From: Porpolomopsis calyptriformis
Lineage: Eukaryota; Basidiomycota; Agaricomycetes; Agaricales; Hygrophoraceae
DNA: 64,000 nt
Assembly: GCA_951640195.1 (NCBI GenBank)
Contig: OX621163.1
Span: 1,178,001-1,242,000 of the forward strand
Reading direction: 5' to 3'
The notes under the pieces were generated by a model. It ran no database searches, had not been told where the DNA came from, and was given only the letters and a program-made list of their open reading frames with translations. This document shows, piece after piece, positions 32,040 through 42,625 of the stretch. The translations under genes and the position numbers were made by a program. How positions within the stretch are numbered: position 1 is the stretch's first letter; every line of letters begins with the position of its first letter.

Positions 32040-32202
32040 TGATGTCAGTGATAATGATGAGGGGGAAAGGGGGATGATGGATTGTGCGGGGGTTTGGAAT
32101 ACTATTGGTTGAAAGGGAGTATCTGAATCTGCAGATGAGAAGATTGACCTTGTTAAGTCTTCGGCAGGATCCAGAGTGGAAGTGGTTTGATGCGCAAGAA
32201 GG

Positions 32203-32213
32203 AAGTTCGATTC
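32203..32213 (-). promoter_or_regulatory. Self-priming primer site of element II
   Basis: Minus strand GAATCGAACTT, one base from the 5' LTR. Exactly complementary to the predicted RNA 5' end at 32,308-32,318 (AAGTTCGATTC). Confidence 0.75.
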
Positions 32214-32214
32214 T

Positions 32215-32584
32215 TGTTATGATTCGGTAGTCGAAGGGTTTTACTTCTCGCGTTGGAGGGGCTGATGAGGAAATAGAATTCGACTAAAGAGTGGGGGAGC
32301 TAACTAGGAATCGAACTTAACCTACTGACTAGAAATCAGGCTTTATATACTAACTACCTGAATCGCCATGAGTCAGTCGTATGTACGATTACAAAGCGGA
32401 ATCCGGAATGTGACTAGTGAAGAGTCACAAAAGGAATATCGGAAACGGAATGTGACTCGTGAAGAGTCGGAAGGAAGGTACATGTGATCAGTCTCTATGT
32501 ATAGAATGGTAAAACGGAAGGATAGACGGAACAGAGACTAATCAAGTATGACTAAGAGAAAAAGGAAAAAAGATGTCCGTGACA
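32215..32584 (-). repeat. 5' LTR of element II with promoter
   Basis: Minus-strand TATA (GTATATAAAG, 32,341-32,350) lies about 23 nt before AAGTTCGATTC (32,318 down to 32,308), the expected transcript start. One TGAGTCA site at 32,369-32,375. Confidence 0.93.
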
Positions 32585-32589
32585 GTGAG

Positions 32590-33087
32590 TCCAATTAGTT
32601 CTGTAAGGTGGGCTTTTAGGTCCCCATCTTCAATGCATCGCATTTCATGAAGGTGACATTGGAGATCTACTTGATGGAGGAGGCTTTTGCCTTGGAATTC
32701 TTGTATGATTGCATCCCAGACCTTTTTGGGGTCAGTTTCGTCCTTGATCTGTTGGGACATTTGGACTGGTATGGTATTGATCATGATGTGTCTAGCGAGG
32801 TACTGTTGCATTTCATAATCGCTAATCCTTTTTTCTCTTGCCTCGATTTGTTCATTGGTGGCGATTGTGGTCCCGTCAGCCAAGACAGAGGCCCCGGAGG
32901 CATTTACTTGATAGGGGACTGGCTTGGTGAGCTTACCGGTGATATGTCCTATTAATCCTTTTGATCCCATCACAAGAGTCACCTTGGATTTGTATTCTAT
33001 CCAGTTTGAGGTGTCATCCTTTAGTTTTGGGATATTTATCAATTGGGAGCTGGAGAGGGATATTTTGTAATGGTCAACAGGGCTCAT
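32590..33087 (-). pseudogene. Copia I gag N-terminal part
   Basis: ATG 33,087 lies within the primer site. Reads MSPVDHYKISLSSSQLINIP, NWIEYKSKVTLVMGSKGLIGHI, ARHIMINTIPVQMSQQIKDE and KKVWDAIIQEFQGKSLLHQVDL, a typical copia gag (UBN2-like) region, interrupted by element II at the target duplication. It resumes to the left of 25,904. Confidence 0.85.
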
Positions 33088-33091
33088 AACC
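33080..33091 (-). promoter_or_regulatory. Copia I primer site = initiator tRNA-Met anticodon arm complement
   Basis: Plus strand GGGCTCATAACC, directly adjacent to the LTR. It equals the anticodon stem-loop of initiator tRNA-Met (CAT anticodon). Known copia elements use an internal tRNA-iMet half as primer. The ATG of gag lies within it. Confidence 0.75.
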
Positions 33092-33279
33092 TTTTAAGAT
33101 TACAAGACAGGTGCTTAGGATCTCAAGTGGTAGTCCTTAGTTTTTGGTGGTAAAAACTGATGAAATAAGGTTGCATTGGTCAACTAAATAGTCTACGCAA
33201 AATAAACTTCCTTCCAACAAGCTTGTACCCAAACATGCCCAACTGTTCCACCTACGCATGGGTTCATCTACACTTAACA
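33092..33279 (-). repeat. 5' LTR of copia I (188 bp)
   Basis: Matches 13,196-13,383 with a few changes. Confidence 0.92.
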
Positions 33280-33392
33280 ATTCCCAGAACTTGGAAGCTC
33301 CACCCTGATGTCACTGACACATCTTAACCTCCCCCAGATTTAATTGAGAATGAAGAAGAATATGAGGTCGAATCTATTCTACAACACTCCAG
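33280..33392 (+). pseudogene. Gypsy remnant: chromodomain side
   Basis: Continues 12,165-13,195 after copia I: IPRTWKLHPDVTDTS then PPDLIENEEEYEVESILQHS. Homology to element I ends near 33,392, so the remnant is truncated just upstream of RRN3. Confidence 0.85.
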
Positions 33393-33460
33393 TGGGTGTT
33401 CCCCTCGTCGGTGATTATATAATACCAGTGCATGAACTCTAAATTTTGAACAGGACGCTC

Positions 33461-35923
33461 ATGGATCCTCACTCGAGACTGGCCCAGTTCAATCAAAGGA
33501 ATCCAAAGACAGGTCCCATTCTTCAGACATATCGCTACGTGGAGCCGTCTCAAAAGTACACCCTCGGTAGACCACCTCACGACTATCCAAAGGCATCCTC
33601 TCCATTGTTTTCCCGACGTCTCATTGCCACAAACTCTCGAGTGAAGCAGGACGAAAAGTATCGAAAGGACATGTATCTTGCGTGCGTTAATGATGCTCTC
33701 CATCAAAAGGCCAATGTATGTTGTTTTCCCCTGACAAGTGAACTTCTACCCCAATCGCAATTCATAGGGCTATGCAGAGGCTTTTGATGACCTTGTTGAT
33801 CAATTTAACCCCAAGAAAGCATCTGGCGATGGCGTCTTCCAACCAGCGCAACTTCGACTTTGGATATCCGCATTTTCGCATGTGGTGTCCCGACTTGAGC
33901 GGACCTACTCTGCTCTTGTCGAAGCCATCGTTCAAATTCCTTGGACGACTATGGATCCCGCTATTGTAAAGTCCTATATTCACTTTACTGGGATGCTCCT
34001 GAGTGCTCGGCCAGAGTACCTGTCCCTCGTACTAACCAACATCACTCGCGGATTTACTCGCCGTTTGTCTCTGTCTCCTTTCTCCCATCCTCTTCAATTG
34101 ACACCAACACTAGAATCTGGACTTCAAGCATCGTGTTCCAGCATGCCCGAAGGCTCGTCTGGTCCACTCACAAGACGAGTCATATACGATCGCCTTCATA
34201 TCTTGCTCCGTCATCTCTACTCACTCATACCAACTTTACCTTCCACGTTGGGACCACTTCTTGCGCACCATTTTCCCCACAAGCGTCAGGAGCAGATTGC
34301 TCAGACAACATACATTCGGAATCTGCTCCACCTGTCGGAGTATTGTCCTGAACTGACTGAGAAAATCCTAGTCCTTATCATCGATCGCACCGTCCAAATA
34401 GATGTGCGTTCTAATGTTTATCATTTTTTGCATCTACCAATCCCCAATATAACCAGGTCGAGATACAAGTCGTATTAGAAGATTTTGAGGAAGAAGCTAC
34501 TCAGGAGGAGGAGCTTTTTGACCTAGATCCTTTCGACACGATCGTTGGACAAGAAGGAGACGATGATAACTCAGATGCCTCGGATAGTGACGACAATCTC
34601 AGCGACCTATCATCAGAGGGAGGGGACATGGATGATAGTAAACCCTTGGTTGACATACCCACAGACGTTCACTACATCCGTGACATGGCGAAGAAGCTTG
34701 ACGCTATCCTGAAACTAATATTTGACCACCTGAACTGCCGTCACCCGCCTGTTCCTCTGGATCTCCCTCTTTCCCCAGAGTCTCTCCGTTCGGAATCTCT
34801 CGTCTCCTCCACAAATACTTTAGAAGTGCTTCCTCTACCGCTATCTGTCGAATATACGAAAGCCGAACGCTGTTCTCAATTTCATACTCTTCTTTCCATT
34901 TTCGATCGTACGATCCTTCGCACATTCAAGTCTCGCTACACCCAATTTCTCTTGTTTTGGTACTCGTCACTGGATCCTGAATTCAGCGATCTGTTTCAGG
35001 GAACGCTGGTATCGAAGGCCGTCTTGGAACTGGACCAGCCTGATGTGACCCGCACCGCCGCCGCTAGTTACATTGCCGGCTTCGTTAGCAGAGCGCAGTT
35101 CGTTGATCGCGAAGGCGCACGACGAGTTACTGCTTTGTTGTGCAGCTACCTGCGAAGGGAGCTCGATATCTTCGAGAACCAGGCGCACACAGAGGTTGCG
35201 GTCACCACAGTGAACCAGATCGTGTTTTATGCCATATCGCAGGCAGTGTTGCTAATATTTTGTTTTCGATGGAGAGACTTGTTAGAGGAAGCGGAGGAAG
35301 ACGTAGATGAGTTACTGGGTCGGCCAAAACCGAGCAAAAAATGGATGCCCGAATTGGACATCGTCCAACGACTGGTCACGTCACCTCTTAACCCACTCAA
35401 GGTTTGATTACTCCATGTACCCAATCAAATATCTATTAACCACGCCCTGTAGTTCTGCTCATCAAACGTGGTCATGCAATTCGCCAGAATAGCTCAGGAA
35501 ACAGGATTGATTTACTGTTACTCCATCATGGAGTATAACAGAAGGTTGGAATATAGCTCCAGCGGTCGGGACGGTTCGCGAGATCAACGACCGGGTGTCT
35601 ATCCACCAATTCCTGGTTTACCATCAAATCCGGAGTTGACGTTCTTCCCATTCGACCCATACATGCTTCCGAAATCGAATTCATACATTCAAGGTATCTA
35701 TCGCGAATGGTCTTCAGTTTCCATTCATGACGACGATGATGAAGATGACGATGACGACGACGACGACGACGCGGAAGATGGGGAGAGAGGCACCAAAGAG
35801 GATTATATGGGAGAAGTTCCACGCCGTCAGTGTCTAGATATCCAACGGACTTCAAGCACAGACAGTGGAGGGCTTACCGCTTCATTGGATGCCATGAGCA
35901 TTAGTCCCATCAGAGTGTTTTAA
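33461..35923 (+). CDS. RRN3: RNA polymerase I-specific initiation factor RRN3 (TIF-IA)
   Basis: Four exons (33,461-33,715, 33,768-34,403, 34,457-35,401, 35,453-35,923) give 768 aa starting MDPHSRLAQF. The HEAT-like body includes YRKDMYLACVNDAL, HVVSRLERTYSALVEAIVQIPW, LDPEFSDLFQGTLVSKAVLELDQPDVTRTAAASYIAGFVSRAQFVDREG and TVNQIVFYAISQAVLLIFCFRWRDL, the conserved RRN3 core. Acidic runs occur near the middle (EEEATQEEELFDLDPFD region) and a long Asp run near the end. Bridges Pol I to promoter factors for rRNA synthesis. Its ATG is only about 70 bp from a truncated transposon. Confidence 0.95.
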
Positions 35924-36097
35924 TGTTCCAATCTGATTATTTATTACACCTTTCAATCACACCACTACGTTGTATGTTGTTAAGCACATATACGAACATT
36001 CCTACAAGATTTATCTTCCAGACAGCATGTCCTTGATATTTCCCTCGCGATTCTGTACAATACCACCTTATGACGTTGTATAGCTTCAAACGTCCGA

Positions 36098-38355
36098 TTA
36101 ATCCCGGTATATGCGTTCCGAGATGCTACTACGCGTGCCAGGAGAACGTGCGGCTACATGATGGCTCTCGCCCACAATGTCCGAAGATCGAGCCGGCTGG
36201 ATGTTACTCGCGAAGATCTTTGTGGTAGCGTTCCGGCCCTGATGAGAACCAGAGGCCAACTGATCCAGTAACACACGGAAGTCGGGCCCTTCGTCATTCG
36301 CGGGAGCGGTCCGGGAATACACCTCGCTCTTCGCTATCGAATCTGATAGGGCATCGAGAAGGACACGCACGTCGCGTCCGCCGCAAACGTTGGGTTGGGT
36401 GTGATAACCGGTGGATGATCGCGAAGGAAAGATGTCGCTCTTTGCAATGGAGTCGGAGAGGGCATCGAGGAGCGCGCGGACGTCACGACTACCAGTGGAC
36501 ACTACAGGCTTCGCTGAGACCGAGGCTCGGGCGGAGACTGCGGAGACCTTCTCGAGTTGTTTTCGAAGAGCCTCGATTTGATCGAAGAGAATCGAAGCAA
36601 AGGACGGCTTGCCCTTTTCAATTCCTGCTAGTATAACAAGGGAAGAGACGCTAGAGTTATGCAAACAGTTGTGGCATCAAGAAAAAACTGGAGAGAATGA
36701 ATTGAACGTACAAAGCTTCTTTGAGGTACGCGAAGCTAAATCCCTTCGTGGAATCGGCGATTTCACTCACAAGTGAGTCGGGGAATAATATTTCTTTATT
36801 GTCTTTGAGTTTCCCTTGCCAATATTTGGAGTATAAAAACCGCTCGTCGCGGTCGGGATCACCAAATAAACTAACCAATTCATATCAATGGGTGACGAGA
36901 AACGCCGAGATATGAGATCACTTACTACTTGCGGTCAAACCGGCTGGGACGAGATGAAAGTCCAGGGTCGAGCCTTTCAAAGTGGTTTGTTGTCGCAATG
37001 AGAAGCAATCCGTCATTCCCTTCGAGGCCGTCGAGTTGATTGAGGAAGAACGAGCGATTTTCGTCATTGATCAGGCTGTCAAGGTCTTCGAGGACGACGA
37101 CACAAGGAGACATTTGGCGAGCTTTTGCAAATACGTCGGCCATGCCTCGTTCTTCTCCCATGAAAGCTGAAAGGAAGCATTAGAGACCAAACGACGAAGT
37201 GCAAACGAACTCGCTTCTAAACGATTTGACGTAGAGAGGGTTGAAGCCTTCATTGTCACAGGTCTTCATAATCGCTTTAAGGGTAATGGTTTTTCCGTTT
37301 CCTGCATAGGATTGGTATTGCAGTCAAAACAACGTAGTTGAGACATACCTGGAGGACCAAACAAAATCAAACCACGCTGTGTAAACAAATTAGAAAAGTC
37401 AATAGTGGGGAAGATTAATGCCAAACCTTCCATGGGATAGCAAGCTCTTTGTAAACATTCTCCGAAGCAAAGAAACCGGAAACATCTTTTTGAAGCGCAG
37501 TTTTGAAGTTATCTTTGAGAATGATGTCCTTCCAGTCCGCTTTCTGAATTTGTGTCCAAAGGTCGTGGTCCTTTCTCCACATTCCAAAGTCATACACCCA
37601 TATTTCAGCATGCAGGTCGTTCTGCCAGACGCCAGCCGCGAGTAGCAACTCGCGAGCGGGTCCTTCGGGGCCATCGTGTAACAAGAAATGCTGGGTCACC
37701 CTGGATAAGAATAAAGGCCACTACACAGAACCATCGATATGTACACTTGTACAAAACAGTGCTGCTCGCACCTGAACGATATACAGAATAAAGTCATGTG
37801 TCTGGCGGGGGGCACATTAGTGAGTGTCGGATCGGTTGCAGGGAGCCTATGTGCTCACACCCCATGCGAGCCGGAAAGAACCAAATTCAATCGAATCAAC
37901 TAAGATTCCTCGCGAGGATCCTAATCGGCGAGCCAACGGAACGAAAAAGAGATTGGTAACGAGCTTGGACTCATCGAGGGGGAGAGCCGCGACGCCAGGT
38001 AGGTTGAGAATGTTCAGTCGCGGGTCATTAGACATGACCAGTGTGTGCTTTGGGTAGAGCTGGCGGAGGGCATCGGCACTACCAAATGAAAAGTGTTCAG
38101 AGTTGGGGGCGTAAGTACTGTTTAAATGATGTACCCAAACAGTTCTGGAGAGCTGTGCTTGGCTGAAGCTAAATAGCAGAGAAAGACGTCAAACGAATAG
38201 GTTGTACTTGAGTTGATCAGAGACAGACCTTTCTCGATCCATTCATTGTAAAAGGTGCTGTTGTCTACGCTAGCCAACGAAGGATCCTTTTTGTGGGCCC
38301 AGACGTCGACGAACTCGCTCTCTTCGTTGTCGTGGTTAGGGTTCATGTTTGGCAT
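36098..38355 (-). CDS. AAA ATPase (Bcs1/YjoB-like AAA module) with C-terminal repeats
   Basis: Minus-strand multi-exon gene; the start is probably ATG 38,355 (MPNMNPNHDN). A unique N-terminal region (about 37,680-38,355) precedes ELLLAAGVWQNDLHAEIWVYD and WKDIILKDNFKTALQKDV. Next come Walker A GPPGNGKT (split by an intron near 37,310-37,350), Walker B CVVVLEDLDSLI, a sensor TTN and an arginine region GLSSRPSRFDRK. The AAA ends GFSFAYLKEAFVSSLVILAG across an intron. The last 150 residues hold a repeated RDVRxLLDALSDSIAKS motif (two close copies, one degenerate). ATP-driven remodelling is inferred; substrate unknown. Convergent with RRN3, divergent from SWC4. Confidence 0.8.
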
Positions 38356-38447
38356 CACAGCAATGCGCAGCTTCAAGCGATCATATACACGTCCGAGTAC
38401 GACGCTAGATACACGTGACTAAGGCCAGCCACAGACTGCTTTCAGCG

Positions 38448-40345
38448 ATGGCTGCATCAGCTGCAGACGTCCGTAGCATTCTCTCACTCCCAGGAACGTC
38501 GTCGACATCTTCCCAGACCAAGAAGCCTACTGTCACTTCAACCCGTAAACCGGAGGGAATTTCCAGGGAACTTTACTCGTTAATAGGACCCTCGGCGCCG
38601 TCGCTTGCTGCTCATCTTGCAAAGCCGCGTCTAAAGCAGAAGCCAAACTTTGGAGGAGGTGGCAAGGTAAAGTGGTACGGCATGCTTTCTGCCTGGCTAA
38701 ACTTTGAATAATGGGTGTCTGTCGTAGGGAGTGGCGGTCATTCAAAAATGGTGCCCGAAAGGATGGACTTCAACTCCATCATTGGGTTAACGCATCGACG
38801 GATCCTGAGGCTGGTACGACACTTTCCTCGTTCACTATTTCGTGTAATTTAAAATTTCGCCCTTAGAATATCCTTTTGCCAAATACAAAGTCCCTTCCAC
38901 TGCGTTTAACTATACACAAGAAGAATATACCAGCTTCCTAGAGGGTTTGTGCTTCTGCTTTTGGTTCGAAATTTATTGACACTGTTGTCTCGGAAGATAA
39001 AGAATGGTCTCGGGAAGAAACAGATTACTTGTTCAACCTTGTGCGGGAGTATGACTCGCGATGGTACATTATTCATGACCGTTATGAATTCCAAGCTGGC
39101 GTCCCGCGCACGTTGGAGGTTCGCCACTATAACCTAGTCCCACACTTATCCTTGATCATTCTACTCAGGATTTGAGAGACCGTTACTACAGTTCCTGTAG
39201 AAAGCTCTTGCGGAATCGACCATGGGAGGGGGACGAAGCTAGCAAGGCTCAGCTAATTTCAAGCTTTCAGTTCGATAAAGGTAAATACGCTTTCTATTCT
39301 TGTTGTCACCATTTTCTTCAGCTGACGGTGATTTCAGACCGAGAGGTAACCCGCAAGAAATACCTCGTTAGCCTCGAGAATCGCTCCCCAGAGCAAATCG
39401 CGGAGGAGGAGGCCCTCTATATCGAGATAAAACGTTTGGAGCAAAACGAGCGACGATTCAAGCGGGAAAGGGACGACCTGCTCCGCACTCTGGTTGGCGT
39501 AGATTCTGGATTACCAGACATACCTGTTGATGAGGATGGACTGATGGCTCTCTCCTTGGACTTGAAGAAGAAGAAAAAAGGGGGCAACCAAATGGACCTG
39601 GACAGTCCCTCTACACCGTCGAACGTCATTGCTCTCGGCCCTCCGATTCCGAAACGAATTCAAACCGCAAAGTCTGCTGCCTTTGGTACCTCATCTCTTT
39701 TTTGTAATGTTGTTTCCACTACTCAGCCAACTCATCTCACTCAGACGCCATGCATTTCATAACACGTACTGACCCACCGCTGGCCACCACTCCCGCTACA
39801 AAAGCTGCTCATCAACCCGTCTACCTCCGTTCTTTCAAGATTCCTTCCCCCAAAGCTGCCGTTGCTCCCAAAGTCTCCATGGCACTGGCAGAACTCGGTA
39901 TTTCCTCTGCTCGGCTGGTCATGCCCACACAGGAGAACTGCTCGCAGCTGGAGGCCCTGCTAGAAGCCACAACAGCATTGGTGGAGATCAAAAAACTAGT
40001 GGACAAGGTGGAGTATGACATTCGGGTGTTGAAGGCAAGGTTGGGAAATAGGGTAAATAATGAAGGGACAACTGCCACACAGACGAATGACGGGGACAAA
40101 AGTGGTTCCATGAAGGTTGATGAGACCGCTGAAGGGAAAGGTACAGAAGGAGAGGGAGGACGAGCTCCGAGCGTCGTCAGTACAAGAAGTGGGGTGAGCC
40201 GGAAGCAAGTAAGGGTTTTGTCTTTCCTCCTTTAACGGATGACTGATTTTCTTGTCAGAGTCGACGATCAGGTTCGGTGTCGTCTGTAGAAACAACAGGA
40301 ACCGTCTCAACACGGACAGGAACAAAACGACAAAAACGGAGCTAA
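38448..40345 (+). CDS. SWC4: SWC4/DMAP1 subunit of SWR1 and NuA4 complexes
   Basis: Starts MAASAADVRSILSLPG and is spliced by at least seven short GT-AG introns. The diagnostic SANT-like segment is KEWSREETDYLFNLVREYDSRW. Upstream lies EYPFAKYKVPSTAFNYTQEEY; downstream are LRDRYYSSCRKLLRNRPWEGDE and DREVTRKKYLVSLENRSPEQIAEEEALY. The C-terminal domain has GISSARLVMPTQENCSQLEALLEATTALVEIKK, then SRRSGSVSSVE...KRQKRS. Nuclear chromatin remodelling (H2A.Z deposition, H4 acetylation) by homology. Start codons of this gene and the AAA gene are 92 bp apart. Confidence 0.93.
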
Positions 40346-40461
40346 AGTTGCGGGAAACCGATGGGCATATGTGGAATGAAGAAGCCAGTGTGACTGACTT
40401 GTACTTTACACTAAAATGGCCATCAGTAGGCCAATTTTTCTGTCAAAGATCTCTGCCACGA

Positions 40462-41057
40462 CTAGGTGATACGGAGGATGAAGCTGACGGCAACTGCAAC
40501 TATAAGAGAATCAGAGATGGGATGCTATTTTCATCGCGTGCGGCCTACCAAGTAATGCCCCGCACAGGATCGTCTGTACAAAGTTAAAGCTCACAATCAG
40601 AAGGCCGGTAATGAAAGATTAGACTCACAGGTCCTAGTCTATCGTCATATGGTCCTCGTCCCCCTCTTCGGATTGAAGCTGCCCGCCAGTGAAATGTGTA
40701 CAGGGCGTAGATCATTATGGCCATGGCTGTGAGAACGCGTTTATCTGAGACTAATTTTTTCTTTTGCTCGATCAGCTAAAAGACTTGCCAACGGCCGAGA
40801 ACATAGCGGCGCTGATCTTTCCAACCTATCGGGGAATAGATATCTTTTGAGTGTGTGCGCGGCTAAGACTAAAGGAGTATGAGATCGACCTTATCGCCAA
40901 AGTTCAAAAGTCCCACAGAGAGCCCGCCGAGTACGACGGTGAAGTGTAGCCATGACAAGAAGGTGCGTTCGTTCGCAAAGGAGACTTTTGGTTCAACGCG
41001 GACAGGCAATGCGATACGCTTGGCCGCGGTACGTTGAAGGAGTGGTTGGGTGGACAT
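40462..41057 (-). CDS. VTC1: VTC1 vacuolar transporter chaperone (DUF202)
   Basis: About 121 aa in five exons. Begins [40 protein letters not shown], the signature of the VTC/DUF202 membrane domain. Three membrane helices: [30 protein letters not shown] and [17 protein letters not shown]. Small membrane subunit of the polyphosphate polymerase complex of the vacuole. One intron (40,727-40,788) uses GC-AG (GCAAGT...CACAG); the others are GT-AG. Stop at 40,462, convergent with SWC4 (116 bp between). Confidence 0.92.
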
Positions 41058-41129
41058 GATGTGGGTGAACAGACTTCGTCTCGTGATTTATTGAAACAAA
41101 GGTGCGACATCATAATAGCTACATATTTT

Positions 41130-42037
41130 CTACCTTCCCGCCATCATCTTCAGTCTATCTGGATGGATCGTCGGGCCAGCGCCATTAAGTTGGGCAGCTT
41201 CAGATGGAGGTCCTTGGAGTGGTGGTCCACCCATGTTGCTGTTAGGCGGTGGTCCAGGTGGGAAGTTTCCACCAGGAGGAAACGGAGGCATAGCTGCTCC
41301 AGGGGGACGGAATGGAGGCGGGGGAGGGCCTATACGGGCGTTAGATGTTAGTTTGCCGGCGAGCCAAACACGTACCACCAGGGAAGCCGCCGGGAGGAGG
41401 AACCATTCCTGGAACCATACCAGGTGGGGGCATCCCATTTGGAGGGAAAGGAGGCATTCCGGGAGGACCCATACCGGGGGGCATCATCCCAGGCGGAGGG
41501 GGAAATGGTGGTCTTGCTATTTCAGCAAAGACATGTAGTTCAGCACATGGATGATGTGACGGTGGTTAGTATCACTCACGACCTGCGAATCCTGGCGGTG
41601 GTGGACCCCCAAAGCCCATCGGAGGAACACCGAAACCAGGAGGAGGACCGGTCAGATGCTGAGGGCCAAAACCAAACCCGCCCGCCGGGGGACCACCGGT
41701 TGACTCATAAACGGAGGTGATCTGGTCGATAATACTCTGGGCTTTATCATGCCCAAGTGCTAGTTGCTTGAAATCAGGCGGACCGTTCGGCAAGAGCACT
41801 AAGACGTGCACTTACAAGCGTAGTAATCTCTGACGTTTGAGAGGTGATTTTTGCCGCTGTTGTGAGCCTTGCGGACTGGAGAATGGAAAGTTGAATAAGA
41901 AAAGATTGTGGTGGATAAAGATAGTACCTGAGGTGGAATCATGGGTCAAGAAGACATCACAATAGTCGCAGTAATGTTTCTGGGGACGTAACCGGTGAGT
42001 GAGGGGGCAAGTGATAGGGAGATGGACGCACAGGCAT
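41130..42037 (-). CDS. YHC1: U1 snRNP protein C
   Basis: N-terminal U1-C zinc finger [29 protein letters not shown], then LSNVRDYYASLGHDKAQSIIDQITSVYEST, then a long Pro/Gly/Met-rich tail to a stop at 41,130. The first coding exon is only ATGCCT (42,032-42,037), followed by an intron to CCCCAG. Further introns include one with a perfect TACTAAC branch point (about 41,565). Binds the 5' splice site as part of U1 snRNP. Divergent from LSM3 with 95 bp between start codons. Confidence 0.94.
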
Positions 42038-42132
42038 TTTCTTGATAGCAGCGGTATTGTTTGTAAGTGTATGTACGTGTTATAGTTTTGGGGAGACGAT
42101 GGCAAATAAATGATAAACATCAGTCAACAATC

Positions 42133-42582
42133 ATGGACTCGTCTTCAATCCAGGAGCCCTTTGATCTCATCCGGTTGTCACTGAGCGAGCGCGTGTTCGT
42201 CAAGTTGCGTGGAGACCGCGAGTTGACGGGTGTACTGCATGTATGTCTGCGTCGATCTGTGTCGTGCCGTTCCCTTCATTTGTGGTTAAGCTCACATGTA
42301 GGCTTACGATGGGCACATGAACCTGATCCTGAGTGACGTTGAGGAGACAATTGTGATCGTAGAGATGGCGGAAGGCGGGCGTGATGAACAGGGGACGATC
42401 AATGTCAGCTTCATTTTCTTCCATCTCGCAACGTGGCCAATAAAATGAGCAGGTAGCAAAAAGAAAGATGGATATGCTGTTCGTGAGAGGAGACGGTGTC
42501 ATTTTGGTACTGATCACACTCTTTCGTTCGTGCCCCGAGTTCACCGTGTCGCACCCAGGTATCACCGCCTTCTCGTACATGA
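42133..42582 (+). CDS. LSM3: U6 snRNA-associated Sm-like protein LSm3
   Basis: 95 aa in four exons: [36 protein letters not shown], then [15 protein letters not shown] (Sm1), [18 protein letters not shown] (Sm2) and the last exon VSPPSRT-stop (42,559-42,582). Length and ends fit the LSm3 family. Part of LSm2-8 (U6 snRNP) and LSm1-7 (mRNA decay). Confidence 0.94.
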
Positions 42583-42625
42583 AGGAAGGTTCGAACGAGT
42601 TGTTGTACATGATTAGAGCAAATAG

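Larger units (their letters stand above)
25905..32584 (-). mobile_element. Intact Ty3/gypsy chromovirus, element II
   Basis: 6,680 bp with 370-bp LTRs that I read as identical, and a perfect GTGAG target duplication (25,900-25,904 and 32,585-32,589) in copia I gag. Contains gag, pol (in -1 frame) and ORF3, all open. Everything needed for transposition appears present: primer site, TATA, frameshift site, protease, RT, RNase H, integrase and chromodomain. It is the youngest insertion of the stack. Confidence 0.96.
13196..33279 (-). mobile_element. Ty1/copia element, copia I, split by two nested gypsy elements
   Basis: 188-bp LTRs at 13,196-13,383 and 33,092-33,279, flanked by ATTCA (13,191-13,195) and ATTCC (33,280-33,284). 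Without elements II and III and their target duplications its length is about 4.5 kb, normal for copia. Order on the minus strand: gag, protease, integrase, then RT-RNase H. The LTR starts TTTTAAG where TGTTAAG would be expected from the inverted end CTTAACA. Several stops make it inactive even without the insertions. Confidence 0.92.

Noticed and set aside
32201..32214. tRNA T-arm-like GGAAGTTCGATTCT beside the element II LTR, as a tRNA half primer site
   Set aside because: Element I changes the T-loop-like bases at this site, and the LTR start segment changes with it to keep pairing. Self-priming explains both better than a tRNA.
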